Of a stretch of 64,000 bases of DNA, positions 8,659 through 16,711 are shown one piece after another. Origin of the DNA: Pseudobutyrivibrio xylanivorans (GTDB lineage Bacteria; Bacillota; Clostridia; Lachnospirales; Lachnospiraceae); NCBI RefSeq assembly GCF_008935055.1, contig NZ_CP043028.1, positions 1,149,901 through 1,213,900 on the forward strand. The letters are read 5' to 3'. How positions within the stretch are numbered: the first letter of the stretch is position 1; every line of letters starts with the position of its first letter. The notes below the pieces were generated by a model. It was given only the letters and a program-made list of their open reading frames with translations, ran no database searches and was not told the origin of the DNA. The translations under genes were made by a program, and so were the position numbers.

Positions 8659-9108
8659 TTACTCCTCCATTGTCATTGATAATTCTACCTCATCCTCATC
8701 CACTACCCCAGTCTCTTTAAATCCAAGACCATGATATAGTTCTAATGCTTTATTATTCTCTAAATTACATGTTAGAGTCACTCTATCCGAGTTTCCAAAA
8801 GGCTTGGTTTTAATGTAGGCCATGACCTGCTTTAGAGCTTCTTTTCCATAGCCTTTGCCCTGATCCTTTTCGTCAATCATCATATGCCAGATGTTATATT
8901 CTGGAATGTCATAGTCGTAAATCACCATCACATAGCCAACCATCCTATCATCATTATAAATCCCAAATGGCTGACATTGGTCACGATATATATAGGCCTG
9001 CGCCAAGCTGCGTATTGGATGAGAAACGTATTTTTCCTGTCCTTCATCTAGCTTCAAATTAAATGCATCGATAAAGTTTTCTTCTGTTATTTTTCTAAGA
9101 TTAATCAT
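8659..9108 (-). CDS. GNAT acetyltransferase, spermine/spermidine (BltD)-like
   Basis: The start at 9108 is fixed by GGAGG seven bases upstream; the product has 149 residues. It shows the GNAT fold: KYVSHPIRSLAQAY near the start, MMIDEKDQGKGYGKEAL (acetyl-CoA binding loop Q/R-x-x-G-x-G) and a C-terminal NNKALELYHGLGFKETG. The arrangement is that of polyamine acetyltransferases such as BltD; the substrate is inferred. The gene follows a promoter, a 19-codon upstream frame and a terminator hairpin at 9204-9373, suggesting attenuation control. It is a distant paralogue of the next gene. Confidence 0.85.
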   Translation of the reverse strand: MINLRKITEENFIDAFNLKLDEGQEKYVSHPIRSLAQAYIYRDQCQPFGIYNDDRMVGYVMVIYDYDIPEYNIWHMMIDEKDQGKGYGKEALKQVMAYIKTKPFGNSDRVTLTCNLENNKALELYHGLGFKETGVVDEDEVELSMTMEE

Positions 9109-9203
9109 GTGAATCCTCCATAAAATGTTAATGCTAGTTCCTAAAGTCTTGTATGAACATCTATGAAGGCCTGTGAAATGTAAAAGAACTGTCCTTATTA
9201 TAC

Positions 9204-9231
9204 AAAAATACCGTGGCACCTAGCCACGGTA
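9204..9231 (-). terminator. Terminator/attenuator hairpin before the BltD-like gene
   Basis: The stem TACCGTGGC / GCCACGGTA (9209-9231) with a five-base loop is followed on the minus strand by five T (9204-9208). It lies 14 bp after the stop of the 19-codon frame and about 95 bp before the acetyltransferase start. It could end the upstream transcript or act as a regulated attenuator. Confidence 0.8.
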
Positions 9232-9244
9232 AATAGAATTCTTT

Positions 9245-9304
9245 TTATGAAACAACCGAGGCCTTCAACAGATATTCAGAAATAATATTTTTTCTATTCA
9301 TCAT
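9245..9304 (-). CDS. Short leader-peptide frame (19 aa)
   Basis: The frame MMNRKNIISEYLLKASVVS has a strong AGGAGGTG ribosome site and a consensus promoter just upstream, and a terminator hairpin just downstream. This promoter - short frame - terminator - acetyltransferase order is that of ribosome-mediated attenuators of antibiotic-resistance genes. The layout is seen in the sequence; regulation is inferred. It may alternatively be an independent small peptide. Confidence 0.55.
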   Translation of the reverse strand: MMNRKNIISEYLLKASVVS

Positions 9305-9344
9305 AATTGAACACCTCCTCTTTCTTTGATTGTTTATAAAATGG

Positions 9345-9373
9345 ATTATACACAGGTTTTATAAGTTGTGCAA
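9345..9373 (-). promoter_or_regulatory. Consensus promoter of the leader frame
   Basis: TTGCAC (9368-9373), a 17-bp spacer and TATAAT (9345-9350) preceded by TGTG are present on the minus strand. Transcription would begin about 30 bp before the 19-codon frame. Confidence 0.75.
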
Positions 9374-9380
9374 GACAACA

Positions 9381-9869
9381 TTAGAGTTTTAAAACTGCTA
9401 TGGTTTCTTCTCCATCCATATCGCCATTTTCGACAAAACCATATTTTGCATATAATTTCTTGGCGGTTTCATTTTCTGGTTCATAAGACAGCCAACAATA
9501 TTCTGCCCTTCCACATGGAAATGACTTGATAAAATCGAGCGCAAGCTTCACAGCTTGTGCACCATATCCCTTGTACTGATATTTTTTATCTATCATTAAG
9601 CGCCAAAGATTGTAATTTCCAGTTGCAATGGCTGGCGCATCATCCCAATAATCATCTTTATCAAAACCAATCATTAAGAATCCCACAGGAATATCACCAT
9701 CATATATTCCAAATGGATATGCATATCCATGGGCGGTAATGGTTGTGTATGCCTCTATAATACTTGTATCATTACTAGCCACAAACTTCCTCTGAGAGTC
9801 CTCCACCGAAAGCTTCAATAACTCCCATACATTTTTTCCATTCACTGCTTCTAGTCGTATCATATTCAT
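9381..9869 (-). CDS. GNAT acetyltransferase, BltD-like paralogue
   Basis: The product has 162 residues with the same order of motifs as the gene at 8659-9108: an N-terminal SQRKFVASNDTSIIEAYT, then WRLMIDKKYQYKGYGAQAV (acetyl-CoA loop) and ETAKKLYAKYGFVENG. It is probably a small-molecule (polyamine or drug) acetyltransferase. The start codon overlaps the upstream stop (TAATG), and GGGAG in the preceding coding region provides the ribosome site, so the two acetyltransferase genes are translationally coupled. Confidence 0.83.
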   Translation of the reverse strand: MNMIRLEAVNGKNVWELLKLSVEDSQRKFVASNDTSIIEAYTTITAHGYAYPFGIYDGDIPVGFLMIGFDKDDYWDDAPAIATGNYNLWRLMIDKKYQYKGYGAQAVKLALDFIKSFPCGRAEYCWLSYEPENETAKKLYAKYGFVENGDMDGEETIAVLKL

Positions 9870-10378
9870 TATCTCCCAGAATCTCTTAATATGTATTCCA
9901 CCTCATCAAGCTTGCCTGTAATATGATTTCTATTTCCGGTATGAACAAATCCCTGTCGCAAATACAGGCGCTCCGCGCCCTTGTTATTCTCTAATATCCA
10001 TAGAGATGGGATTAGTCCCAACTTCTGAATCTTAGCAACAACATAGCCAAGCAATTGCGTTCCATACCCTTTGTTTTGCTGTGACGGTAAAACATATAAA
10101 TCTTCTATAAGCCCCTCATTTATCGATACAACCGCAACTGGCTCTTTATCATAAAGCAGATAAAATTTGCTACCGTTTTTAATTTTTTCTCTGATATATT
10201 CCATCTGGTGCTCCACATCATGCTTTAAGATAAAAGCTTCATTACAAAATGCACGATGTGATTCCTGCCATGATATGGAATGAATCCTTGCAGCATCAGC
10301 TATGTTTTTTTCCGTTACTGGTACAATTCTTTTTCTTGCATCAATTAAAATAAAATCATCCACATTAAATACCTGCAA
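9869..10378 (-). CDS. GNAT acetyltransferase
   Basis: This 169-residue protein carries IEDLYVLPSQQNKGYGTQLL (acetyl-CoA binding motif) and the terminal NNKGAERLYLRQGF element of GNAT enzymes. The substrate cannot be told. The start is a TTG with AGAGG about seven bases upstream; no ATG with a site is available before the conserved N terminus (VPVTEKNIADAARIHSISW). It is the first gene of a two-gene unit with the following GNAT gene. Confidence 0.8.
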   Translation of the reverse strand: MQVFNVDDFILIDARKRIVPVTEKNIADAARIHSISWQESHRAFCNEAFILKHDVEHQMEYIREKIKNGSKFYLLYDKEPVAVVSINEGLIEDLYVLPSQQNKGYGTQLLGYVVAKIQKLGLIPSLWILENNKGAERLYLRQGFVHTGNRNHITGKLDEVEYILRDSGR

Positions 10379-10442
10379 TATTACCTCTAATCTTTTTCAT
10401 AATATACGATATCCATTCTGCTGCCAACTCATATCTTGCGTT

Positions 10443-10540
10443 TTAATAATCCTCTTCTTCAAGAAGTATATTAGCTGTTTTTAGCAATTCCTCAGCTCTT
10501 TCATACTGGGTACCAGCTATTCTCCTCTTCCATCTTTGCT
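10443..10540 (-). pseudogene. Short remnant frame of unknown origin
   Basis: Between the GNAT unit and the anti-sigma gene, a frame without a start codon ends with QYERAEELLKTANILLEEED and a stop at 10443. The helical, acidic tail looks like the end of a lost gene. The rest of 10379-10588 shows nothing I can support. Confidence 0.3.
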
Positions 10541-10588
10541 CCTACCCCTTTCGATTATTTTTTACATATAAAACATAAAGGTTAGGGC

Positions 10589-10617
10589 AAAAAAAGTGGT
10601 AGCACATAGGCTACCAC
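10589..10617 (-). terminator. Terminator of the sigma/anti-sigma operon
   Basis: The stem GTGGTAGC / GCTACCAC (10596-10603 and 10610-10617) with a six-base loop is followed on the minus strand by seven T. It lies 35 bp past the DUF4179 gene. Confidence 0.85.
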
Positions 10618-10651
10618 CTTTTAAATGTTTTACACTTTTTTTCCAAAGCTA

Positions 10652-11752
10652 TTATTGTATTTCAACCTCTACCTTATCTTTTCCGCCCTCATCGTCAGGC
10701 CACATGATAAGTGATTTAACTTCTTCTATATCTACAACTCTATCGAAGCATCTTGAGCAAACCGCATATTCTTTTGATTCATCAGCAAATCCATCAGAGC
10801 CGCCATTGGCTACGTATGGCATTCTTGTACCATCTTTCATCACAAATCCAGTAAACTGTGGAATTCCTAGGCAATCTTCGCTTGCCTCAAGTTTACCATT
10901 AACCTTGTAGTTTACAGTAATAGATACAGGCGATATATCAATAGTTGTAATAGTGCAATTGCTGTTTGGAACGTCCTTGTTTACCTTAATTGTTTGGCTA
11001 TTACTAACAGTTGGAAATTCTAAAGCAAAATTCCAATTTCCTTTTACACGCTCATCGTAAGATGCTGCAGCTTTAAATACTCCAAGAGATGTGAAATCCA
11101 CATGAAGTGTATTTCCCAAAATTGTATTCAATCCTTCTACAGCATGAATTTGAATTACATATTCTAGATCACCATTCTCATCAAGGTAATGTCCGATAAA
11201 ACCATCCTGCTCTAGTGGTGAACCATCTTCATAGACTCCCATACCATTGTCATCAATCATGATTCCATCATAGAAAGAACTGCTTCCATTTAACCATGAT
11301 GATTCTGAACCTTTATCATCTCCTAAATAATAGTCTACCTCTGCGCCAGGTTCTTCCTTTTCACTCACGTTTAGGCCTGAAACCTTGAAAGAAACATAAG
11401 CAAATTTATCATCAACCACAACTGTATCTGGAGAAATTGTTACCCCCTGGTCTGTCACCTGATATGATGAATAATCTTTAAGCTCTGGATAAACGATAGC
11501 CTGTCCCTGCTCTGTCAGAGTCTGTTGCTGTACATCTGTTGATTTTAGCGCTCCACTCATTCCTCTTCCCCAGAAATGGTGTATTGCAGCTACTGCTGTC
11601 GCTGAAGCAAATAAAACTAGGCAAATACATGCTGCAACTGACAATCTTTTATGGAATTTAACAACTTTTCTTCCTTCAGAATATCTATATGCTTTTGCCA
11701 AAATAGTATCATCTATTCCAACCATGCTTATATATAAATCTCTACTTTTCAT
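10652..11752 (-). CDS. DUF4179-type membrane anti-sigma factor
   Basis: This is a 366-residue protein with a cytoplasmic N terminus (about 1-35), one membrane helix (LSVAACICLVLFASATAVAA, about 36-56) and a large extracytoplasmic region rich in beta strands. This plan, and the 4-bp overlap with an upstream ECF sigma gene, are those of the DUF4179 partners of ECF sigma factors in Clostridia. It should hold the sigma factor inactive at the membrane until a surface signal arrives. The protein has no obvious enzymatic motif and the signal is unknown. Confidence 0.75.
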   Translation of the reverse strand: MKSRDLYISMVGIDDTILAKAYRYSEGRKVVKFHKRLSVAACICLVLFASATAVAAIHHFWGRGMSGALKSTDVQQQTLTEQGQAIVYPELKDYSSYQVTDQGVTISPDTVVVDDKFAYVSFKVSGLNVSEKEEPGAEVDYYLGDDKGSESSWLNGSSSFYDGIMIDDNGMGVYEDGSPLEQDGFIGHYLDENGDLEYVIQIHAVEGLNTILGNTLHVDFTSLGVFKAAASYDERVKGNWNFALEFPTVSNSQTIKVNKDVPNSNCTITTIDISPVSITVNYKVNGKLEASEDCLGIPQFTGFVMKDGTRMPYVANGGSDGFADESKEYAVCSRCFDRVVDIEEVKSLIMWPDDEGGKDKVEVEIQ

Positions 11753-12312
11753 GATGCTAAATATCCCTCCCTTACAAGTCTTCTCTTTAGCTTTGCTCTT
11801 AATCTGCTAAGTGTCACAGACACATTATTACTAGTCATATTAAATTTCTTTGCAATTGTACTGATATCTTCTGTATAGAAATATCTGCAAGAAAAAATGT
11901 ACGCTTCTTTTTCAGGCAACTCATTTACGAAGTCTCTGATAATCCCTGACAGCTCGGTTCCAAGAATTGATGATTCAACATCAGATGAACCTGGGATACA
12001 TTCATCTAGTTCATCTAATACATCCGCTATCTGTCCACCGCCCCTTTTTTTCGCTATCATACTTTCGTATTTATTAAAAGCAATGTTACGTGTAATCTTC
12101 CCCAAAAATATTCTAAATATCTGAGGTCTTGTTGGTGGAATTCTCTTCCATGCTTTCATGTAAGTGTCATTGAGGGTTTCTTCAACATCCTCTGCACACT
12201 TTAAAATATTTCCTGCTATAGATGCCAGATAATTACCATACTTAATATCAGTCTCTTCTATTGCACGCTCATTACGATTGAAATATAACTCTATTATCTC
12301 CTCGTCTTTCAT
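11749..12312 (-). CDS. ECF-type RNA polymerase sigma factor
   Basis: The 187-residue product has sigma region 2 (YLASIAGNILKCAEDVEETL, with the conserved NDTYMKAW) and region 4 (LPEKEAYIFSCRYFYTEDIS, then MTSNNVSVTLSRLRAKLK). It lacks regions 1 and 3, as in ECF factors. The start has GGGAG upstream. It is followed with a 4-bp overlap by its presumed anti-sigma factor. ECF factors usually activate their own operon, but the target promoter cannot be identified here with confidence. Confidence 0.9.
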   Translation of the reverse strand: MKDEEIIELYFNRNERAIEETDIKYGNYLASIAGNILKCAEDVEETLNDTYMKAWKRIPPTRPQIFRIFLGKITRNIAFNKYESMIAKKRGGGQIADVLDELDECIPGSSDVESSILGTELSGIIRDFVNELPEKEAYIFSCRYFYTEDISTIAKKFNMTSNNVSVTLSRLRAKLKRRLVREGYLAS

Positions 12313-12375
12313 TATTGCTCCCTTCGAATTTTTATTTGTAGGCCTTACATCTATATAGACAGGATTTAGATTTGT

Positions 12376-12403
12376 GTATTACATATTTTTTAATTTTTTT
12401 CAA
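12376..12403 (-). promoter_or_regulatory. Possible promoter of the ECF sigma operon
   Basis: TTGAAA (12398-12403), a 16-bp spacer and TGTAATAC form a moderate sigma-A-like match on the minus strand. The rest of 12313-12551 is AT-rich, with one small GGGAC/GTCCC hairpin at 12414-12432 but no clear T run. Confidence 0.4.
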
Positions 12404-12551
12404 CATAATAATGGGGACCCTAAAAGAGTCCCTTATAATTGGTACCTATTCTTTTTTTAATTAATTTTCTTTTTGGTCTATATTGTTCTTTTTTAATATT
12501 CTGTATATGCATTTTCTTCATCATGGTCTATTAAAAATCCCTGATATCCAA

Positions 12552-13040
12552 TTACAATTCCATCTCATAGCAAAGCATTGGCTGCTCATATATCTCACAC
12601 TCGCCAACCTTGTTAAATGGGAAGGCAGAATAACATTTAAGTGCTTTTAAATTATGTCTATTTACCAAGAAGTGCAGGCTTTTATAGCTTCTGTCTTTAA
12701 GCTCTTCCAAGCCTTTTTCTATCATTTCTTTTGCTAAGCCTTTACTTTGACAATCAGGGCTAACTGCAAGACGTGAAAGTTCGCCGCCAGGTTGTAATTC
12801 AGATGTCCAACACTCCAAATTATTAACCTCTTCATCGTCATCAACGGATATTGCGGCTATTATCTTGCCCTCTTGGCGCATTACAAGTAGCGCATCTCTA
12901 GATAAATCAAAATCGATTGTTTCCATTGAAGGATAGTCTTCATTCCATGGACAGTATTTCCTGCCCAACTGAGATTTATATAGTTTAAGAATTTCGTCTT
13001 TGTCTTTTGTTGTAGCTTTTTCTATTACTCGCATGACCAT
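12552..13040 (-). CDS. GNAT acetyltransferase
   Basis: The 162-residue product has LSRLAVSPDCQSKGLAKEMI (acetyl-CoA loop, with GLA in place of the usual GxG) and a terminal NLKALKCYSAFPFNKVGECE. The N terminus (KATTKDKDEILKLYKSQLG) and the WNEDYPSMETI segment are typical of small GNATs next to mobile or resistance regions. The substrate is unknown. AAAGGA nine bases upstream supports the ATG at 13040. Confidence 0.82.
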   Translation of the reverse strand: MVMRVIEKATTKDKDEILKLYKSQLGRKYCPWNEDYPSMETIDFDLSRDALLVMRQEGKIIAAISVDDDEEVNNLECWTSELQPGGELSRLAVSPDCQSKGLAKEMIEKGLEELKDRSYKSLHFLVNRHNLKALKCYSAFPFNKVGECEIYEQPMLCYEMEL

Positions 13041-13124
13041 TCAACTATTTCCTTTACATCATCCTAAAATATGCTTATATTCCTCCAGCAGCTCATGGGA
13101 ATACTCCTTCTGAGAATATAATCA

Positions 13125-13318
13125 TTATTTTATCAATTCAAACTCTTCACAAATAACTTTTGCATCTTCACTAAAAGCCATATCTATTGATTCAAGTTCG
13201 CTCTCCAAGAATTCTTTATGAACCTGACGCCAATAATCAAGGCTTCTATCGCCTTCACCCTCTTTAAAAGCATGCTCTGCAGTTACATCAGTAAAAGGAC
13301 AAATTGTTCTGCTGTCAT
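13125..13318 (-). pseudogene. ASCH-domain gene copy with internal deletion
   Basis: This is a near-identical copy of the ASCH gene at 15421-15840 from which 226 bp have been lost. Its first codons (MTAEQ) are joined out of frame to the C-terminal part (EFLESELESIDMAFSEDAKV). The junction lies in AATTGT, a six-base sequence present at both ends of the missing segment in the intact copy, which points to slippage between short direct repeats. Upstream of about 13120 there is also the shared tail (EYSHELLEEYKHILG, stop near 13060) of a third lost gene. Confidence 0.9.
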
Positions 13319-13319
13319 T

Positions 13320-13763
13320 TTATATTTCCTTCCTCAAATACACCATGTCTACCAACTGAACTCCTTCCTCGATAATAGGATGATCATAATTATCCAGAAA
13401 GAAGTTTTTTATTTTGTGATGTTTCCTAAACCCACATTTTTCATAAAAAGGAATGGTTAGTGGGCTATCTCCAGTCCCTACTTGTAGTGTCATATATTTC
13501 CCCGCATACTTCTCAGAAATAAATTTTATGAGAAGTCTTCCGTACCCCTTACCGTGAGATTCTGGAACGACTGCGATATTCTTTATTTCAAGGACACCAT
13601 TACCTTCATCTGTGACAACACATTCTCCTTTCACACCGTCATCATCTAGCACATACATAGTTCCTTTATCCAGGTATTTATCAATCATGTCCTCCTGCTC
13701 ATCAGCAAGAAAAAGCAAATCCATATAATCTCTTTTATTAACTACTACTTCATATATTTTCAT
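13320..13763 (-). CDS. GNAT acetyltransferase (retained copy of a duplicated block)
   Basis: The 147-residue product shows VLEIKNIAVVPESHGKGYGR (strand 4 and acetyl-CoA loop) and TIPFYEKCGFRKHH. It is similar to small GNATs with YjcF/PanM-like cores; the substrate is unknown. Its last eleven codons are also present at 15846-15884, next to the intact ASCH gene, showing that a GNAT-ASCH pair was duplicated and that this copy kept the GNAT gene while its ASCH gene decayed. Confidence 0.82.
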   Translation of the reverse strand: MKIYEVVVNKRDYMDLLFLADEQEDMIDKYLDKGTMYVLDDDGVKGECVVTDEGNGVLEIKNIAVVPESHGKGYGRLLIKFISEKYAGKYMTLQVGTGDSPLTIPFYEKCGFRKHHKIKNFFLDNYDHPIIEEGVQLVDMVYLRKEI

Positions 13764-13795
13764 AGCTCGAATGCCCCTAATTTTTGCATCTTCTA

Positions 13796-14190
13796 CTACT
13801 CTGTCGCCGATTCAAGTAACCGTATAGTTTTTTGATCAAGATTGATTTCACATTTTATCCCTAATGGTAGCATTCCGGTAGGAACAGCGTGACCTATGTT
13901 TACATTGTAAATAACCGGCAGGGATTGACAGTTAAACTCATTTAACACAGTACGATAAACCTCTTTGTACTCCTCATAGAACTGCTCATCCTGAGTTTTT
14001 CCAACAACAATTCCCTTGATTTGATTCAGTATTCCTTGTGCGCCAAGGTTCCTCAGATAATATGTTATCAGCTCGGGACTTAGCTTATCTTCACTTGTTT
14101 CAACAAGAAGAATCTTGTCTTTCCATCCATCACAATCAGGCCATATCTTCCTTTCAATAATCTCGCTGCCTGCTCTACAAATACACAGTC
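13796..14190 (-). pseudogene. C-terminal fragment of an S66 (LD-carboxypeptidase/MccF-like) peptidase
   Basis: A start-less frame of about 130 residues ends at 13796 and contains ILLVETSEDKLSPELITYYL, GAQGILNQIKGIVVGKT and LPVIYNVNIGHAVPTGMLPL, which are C-terminal motifs of the S66 family, including the GHA histidine region. The N-terminal half with the catalytic Ser is missing, and a stop precedes the frame near 14187. These enzymes cleave peptidoglycan or microcin-like peptides; this copy must be inactive. Confidence 0.8.
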
Positions 14191-14212
14191 AGAAAATTGT
14201 GTTTTTTAGTAG

Positions 14213-15310
14213 TTACTCTTCTATTGAATCCAGAAACGCCTTTACATCCTCATCAAATTCCTCTGGGTTAGCAAAATGAACATCGTGACCACATTTATCA
14301 ATTACATACATTTTTTTCTGTGGAGCTGTAATTGCTTCATAGTATTCTGCAGTCTTGTCAGTTGGGCAAACCCAATCATCCGCGCCTGAAACAAAACAAA
14401 CTGGCACTTCATAATCTAATGAATCATCATATACGCTAAATGTCATCAGTGTGTCATATAAAGGTTTGTTTAGCTCTACGAACCTATCAACATCTCCTAG
14501 TTGCTTTGAAAACCACTTCAAATCGTCAATGTTTGTATATGGCGAAAACCATGCTAGTCCTACTTGGCCTGACTCATTTTCTACAGGATGATATTTAGAA
14601 GTATATCCTCTCAACGTAATTAATGTTGGAATGCCAGGGTTATCGCAGAAGTTCTGGAAAGCATTGTCCATATCAGTTGTATCATCTCCTGCCAATTGTG
14701 CCTTAGCAACAGCATCATGATAGCTATATATATCAGCATCCTCTAATGAAACTAGCTGACCTATACCAATATAAGCCTGCACCTTTTCAGGATGCTGCTT
14801 TACATAAGTACTTCCTAAAGTTGTGCCATAGGAATGTCCCATGATTATTACTTTATCCTGGCCAAATCTATCACATGCATAATTGACGAGTTCATCCAAA
14901 TCATCTAAAGCTTGATCAAAAGATACTGTTTCGTTATTTGGATCTTCTTTTATGTTTTTATAATAAGTCCTTCCACAACCGCGCTGGTCCCAACCAATAA
15001 ATGTATATTCATCAGTAAGATAATCAGAAAAACAATAAGTCATGAAAGTATCTGGTCCAGCAGGTCCGCCATGTAAATAAATAATTACAGGATTAGTCGC
15101 ATCCTGACCCATCATCATTACATATTGTTCCTGCCCATTAATATCAATATAGGTAGTCTCATTAACACCATTCTTGTATAAGATTTTGTGATGGATATAG
15201 TTTAAACCTCTAAATCCCACTGTAGCTAGAAGACACAGGAAAATTAGCACTGCAATAATTATTCCTATTACTTTAGCTATTTTTAATGATATATTTCTCT
15301 TTGTTTTCAT
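14213..15310 (-). CDS. Membrane-anchored alpha/beta hydrolase (S33, proline iminopeptidase-like)
   Basis: The product has 365 residues. An N-terminal membrane helix (about 10-32) is followed by an alpha/beta hydrolase domain with LHGGPAGPD (oxyanion region), GWDQRGCGRT, nucleophile Ser in MGHSYGTT, acid Asp in SGADDWVCP and His in CGHDVHF, so the triad is complete. The HGGPAG and GWDQRGCG motifs are those of prolyl iminopeptidases. It probably removes N-terminal residues from peptides or cleaves small esters/amides at the cell surface. It is a single gene, unrelated to its neighbours. Confidence 0.85.
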   Translation of the reverse strand: MKTKRNISLKIAKVIGIIIAVLIFLCLLATVGFRGLNYIHHKILYKNGVNETTYIDINGQEQYVMMMGQDATNPVIIYLHGGPAGPDTFMTYCFSDYLTDEYTFIGWDQRGCGRTYYKNIKEDPNNETVSFDQALDDLDELVNYACDRFGQDKVIIMGHSYGTTLGSTYVKQHPEKVQAYIGIGQLVSLEDADIYSYHDAVAKAQLAGDDTTDMDNAFQNFCDNPGIPTLITLRGYTSKYHPVENESGQVGLAWFSPYTNIDDLKWFSKQLGDVDRFVELNKPLYDTLMTFSVYDDSLDYEVPVCFVSGADDWVCPTDKTAEYYEAITAPQKKMYVIDKCGHDVHFANPEEFDEDVKAFLDSIEE

Positions 15311-15420
15311 ACCACTCCTTAGCTTCTACTGACCATACAACTTTTTCCTTTACATCATCCTAAAATATGCTTATATTCCTCCAGCAACTCACGAGAATAC
15401 TCCTTCTGAGAATATAAGCA

Positions 15421-15840
15421 TTATTTTATCAATTCAAACTCTTCACAAATAACTTTTGCATCTTCACTAAAAGCCATATCTATTGATTCAAGTTCGCTCT
15501 CCAAGAATTCTTTATGAACCTGACGCCAATAATCAAGGCTTCTATCACCTTCGCCCTCTTTATATGCATGCTCCGCAGTTACATCCTTATAAGGACAAAT
15601 TGTAATCTTAGATGTGCGTACAATACAGACTGCATTGTCCTTAGAATCAAGAATAATGCTATAATCTCCAACTTTTGGAATCGGTTCATTTTCTACTGCA
15701 TACATATCGTAGGATGAGCATGTTGCTGTTTTTGTTCCTTCACACACAAGTGCTGCCAATTTATCTGGGGCATCAGAAAATGCCCATGCTTCATATTCAC
15801 CTGTTAATCCTGATTTTTGCCATAATTGTTCTGCTGTCAT
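15421..15840 (-). CDS. ASCH-domain protein
   Basis: The 139-residue protein has the ASCH (PUA-like) fold pattern: WAFSDAPDKLAALVCEGTKTAT near the start, PKVGDYSIILDSKDNAVCIV and EGEGDRSLDYWRQVHKEFL. ASCH proteins bind RNA or nucleosides, and some are amidohydrolases of modified nucleosides; which applies here is not known. The gene is the intact partner of the deleted copy at 13125-13318. After its stop comes the tail of a lost gene (EYSRELLEEYKHILG, stop near 15355), as in the other copy. Confidence 0.85.
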   Translation of the reverse strand: MTAEQLWQKSGLTGEYEAWAFSDAPDKLAALVCEGTKTATCSSYDMYAVENEPIPKVGDYSIILDSKDNAVCIVRTSKITICPYKDVTAEHAYKEGEGDRSLDYWRQVHKEFLESELESIDMAFSEDAKVICEEFELIK

Positions 15841-15845
15841 TTTTA

Positions 15846-15884
15846 TTAGCCGTTAATTTCCTTCCTCAAATACACCATATCTAC
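15846..15884 (-). pseudogene. Last codons of a lost GNAT gene
   Basis: VDMVYLRKEI followed by NG and a stop matches the end of the GNAT encoded at 13320-13763. The rest of the gene is gone and the neighbouring DUF3784 gene ends at its boundary, so this is the trace left in the second copy of the duplicated block. Confidence 0.8.
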
Positions 15885-16196
15885 CTATTGTGCCTTATCT
15901 ACCACAAATCTTTTCTGTATATTTACGAACCATAGTGCAGCTATAATAACAGTCCCAACTATGATAAAAAGTGAAATAATTATATTACCTGTAACAACTG
16001 CTGCAACTCCACTTGCTGCAATTCCAATGGCCAATACTAGAACCGGTTTTCCAACTGCCGTGGCGTATTTTTCTTTGTCGTTTGTATTATCATATACCCG
16101 ACCATGCATTAGTACATGATTCCCTTTTAAAAGAGAAATCCCCACAAAAAGTAACAAGATAGCTACAAACCACATCATTATAGAAAATCCAATCAT
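15885..16196 (-). CDS. DUF3784-like small membrane protein
   Basis: The 103-residue protein has three hydrophobic segments (about 4-22, 48-66 and 72-92) with a short charged loop between the first two (HGRVYDNTNDKEKYATAVGK). It fits DUF3784, a membrane family of unknown function found in Firmicutes. The C terminus abuts the GNAT remnant and could have been slightly altered by that junction. Confidence 0.65.
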   Translation of the reverse strand: MIGFSIMMWFVAILLLFVGISLLKGNHVLMHGRVYDNTNDKEKYATAVGKPVLVLAIGIAASGVAAVVTGNIIISLFIIVGTVIIAALWFVNIQKRFVVDKAQ

Positions 16197-16289
16197 TTAA
16201 TTCTTATCTCCCTTCTCCACTCACTACAATAATATTGTTATCAAGAATCCTGTTCTGCAGAACATGAAAAAAGATTCATGTTTTCATAA

Positions 16290-16710
16290 TCATTCCTTAA
16301 CTTCTACTAACCATAAAACAATTACCATTAATGTGCCTACTATAATGGTAATAATCCCCTGTTCTCCACTGAGATATGGGACGTTTGCATTTGTACTAAG
16401 CGGCTGTAAATATGACTGGTCAACCAAGTTGTGTGTAGTATGTAATATAATTGCTGGAATGACACTTCCACTAGACTTTCGTGACCAGCAAAAAATCATT
16501 GTCAAAATCATTACTTCTATAAAGAAACTGATTAGTCCATATATTATATTCACACTTGCCTGATATTGTCCACTAAGAATAATTGGCATATGCCATGCAT
16601 CCTGTAGCTATTGTAATTCCTTCTAATACTGCACTAATTAGTAGGGTAACTATATAAAAAACTAAAATGCTTTTCTTATCATTATTTGTTTCAATCATTA
16701 AAAACTTCAT
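16290..16710 (-). pseudogene. CPBP (CAAX protease/bacteriocin-processing) membrane protein, broken
   Basis: The start at 16710 overlaps the preceding stop and gives about 42 N-terminal residues with one membrane helix (SILVFYIVTLLISAVLEGIT). The frame then stops near 16575, and the C-terminal 99 residues continue in another frame with the CPBP motif SGSVIPAIILHTTHN (conserved His and Asn). The middle with the EExxxR motif is missing, so the enzyme is inactive. Confidence 0.75.
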
Positions 16711-16711
16711 T

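Noticed and set aside
12414..12432. Terminator hairpin between the sigma factor and the next GNAT gene
   Set aside because: The stem GGGAC/GTCCC is short and not followed by a T run on either strand.
16264..16563. 99-codon plus-strand frame
   Set aside because: It is antisense to the CPBP remnant, which has family motifs.
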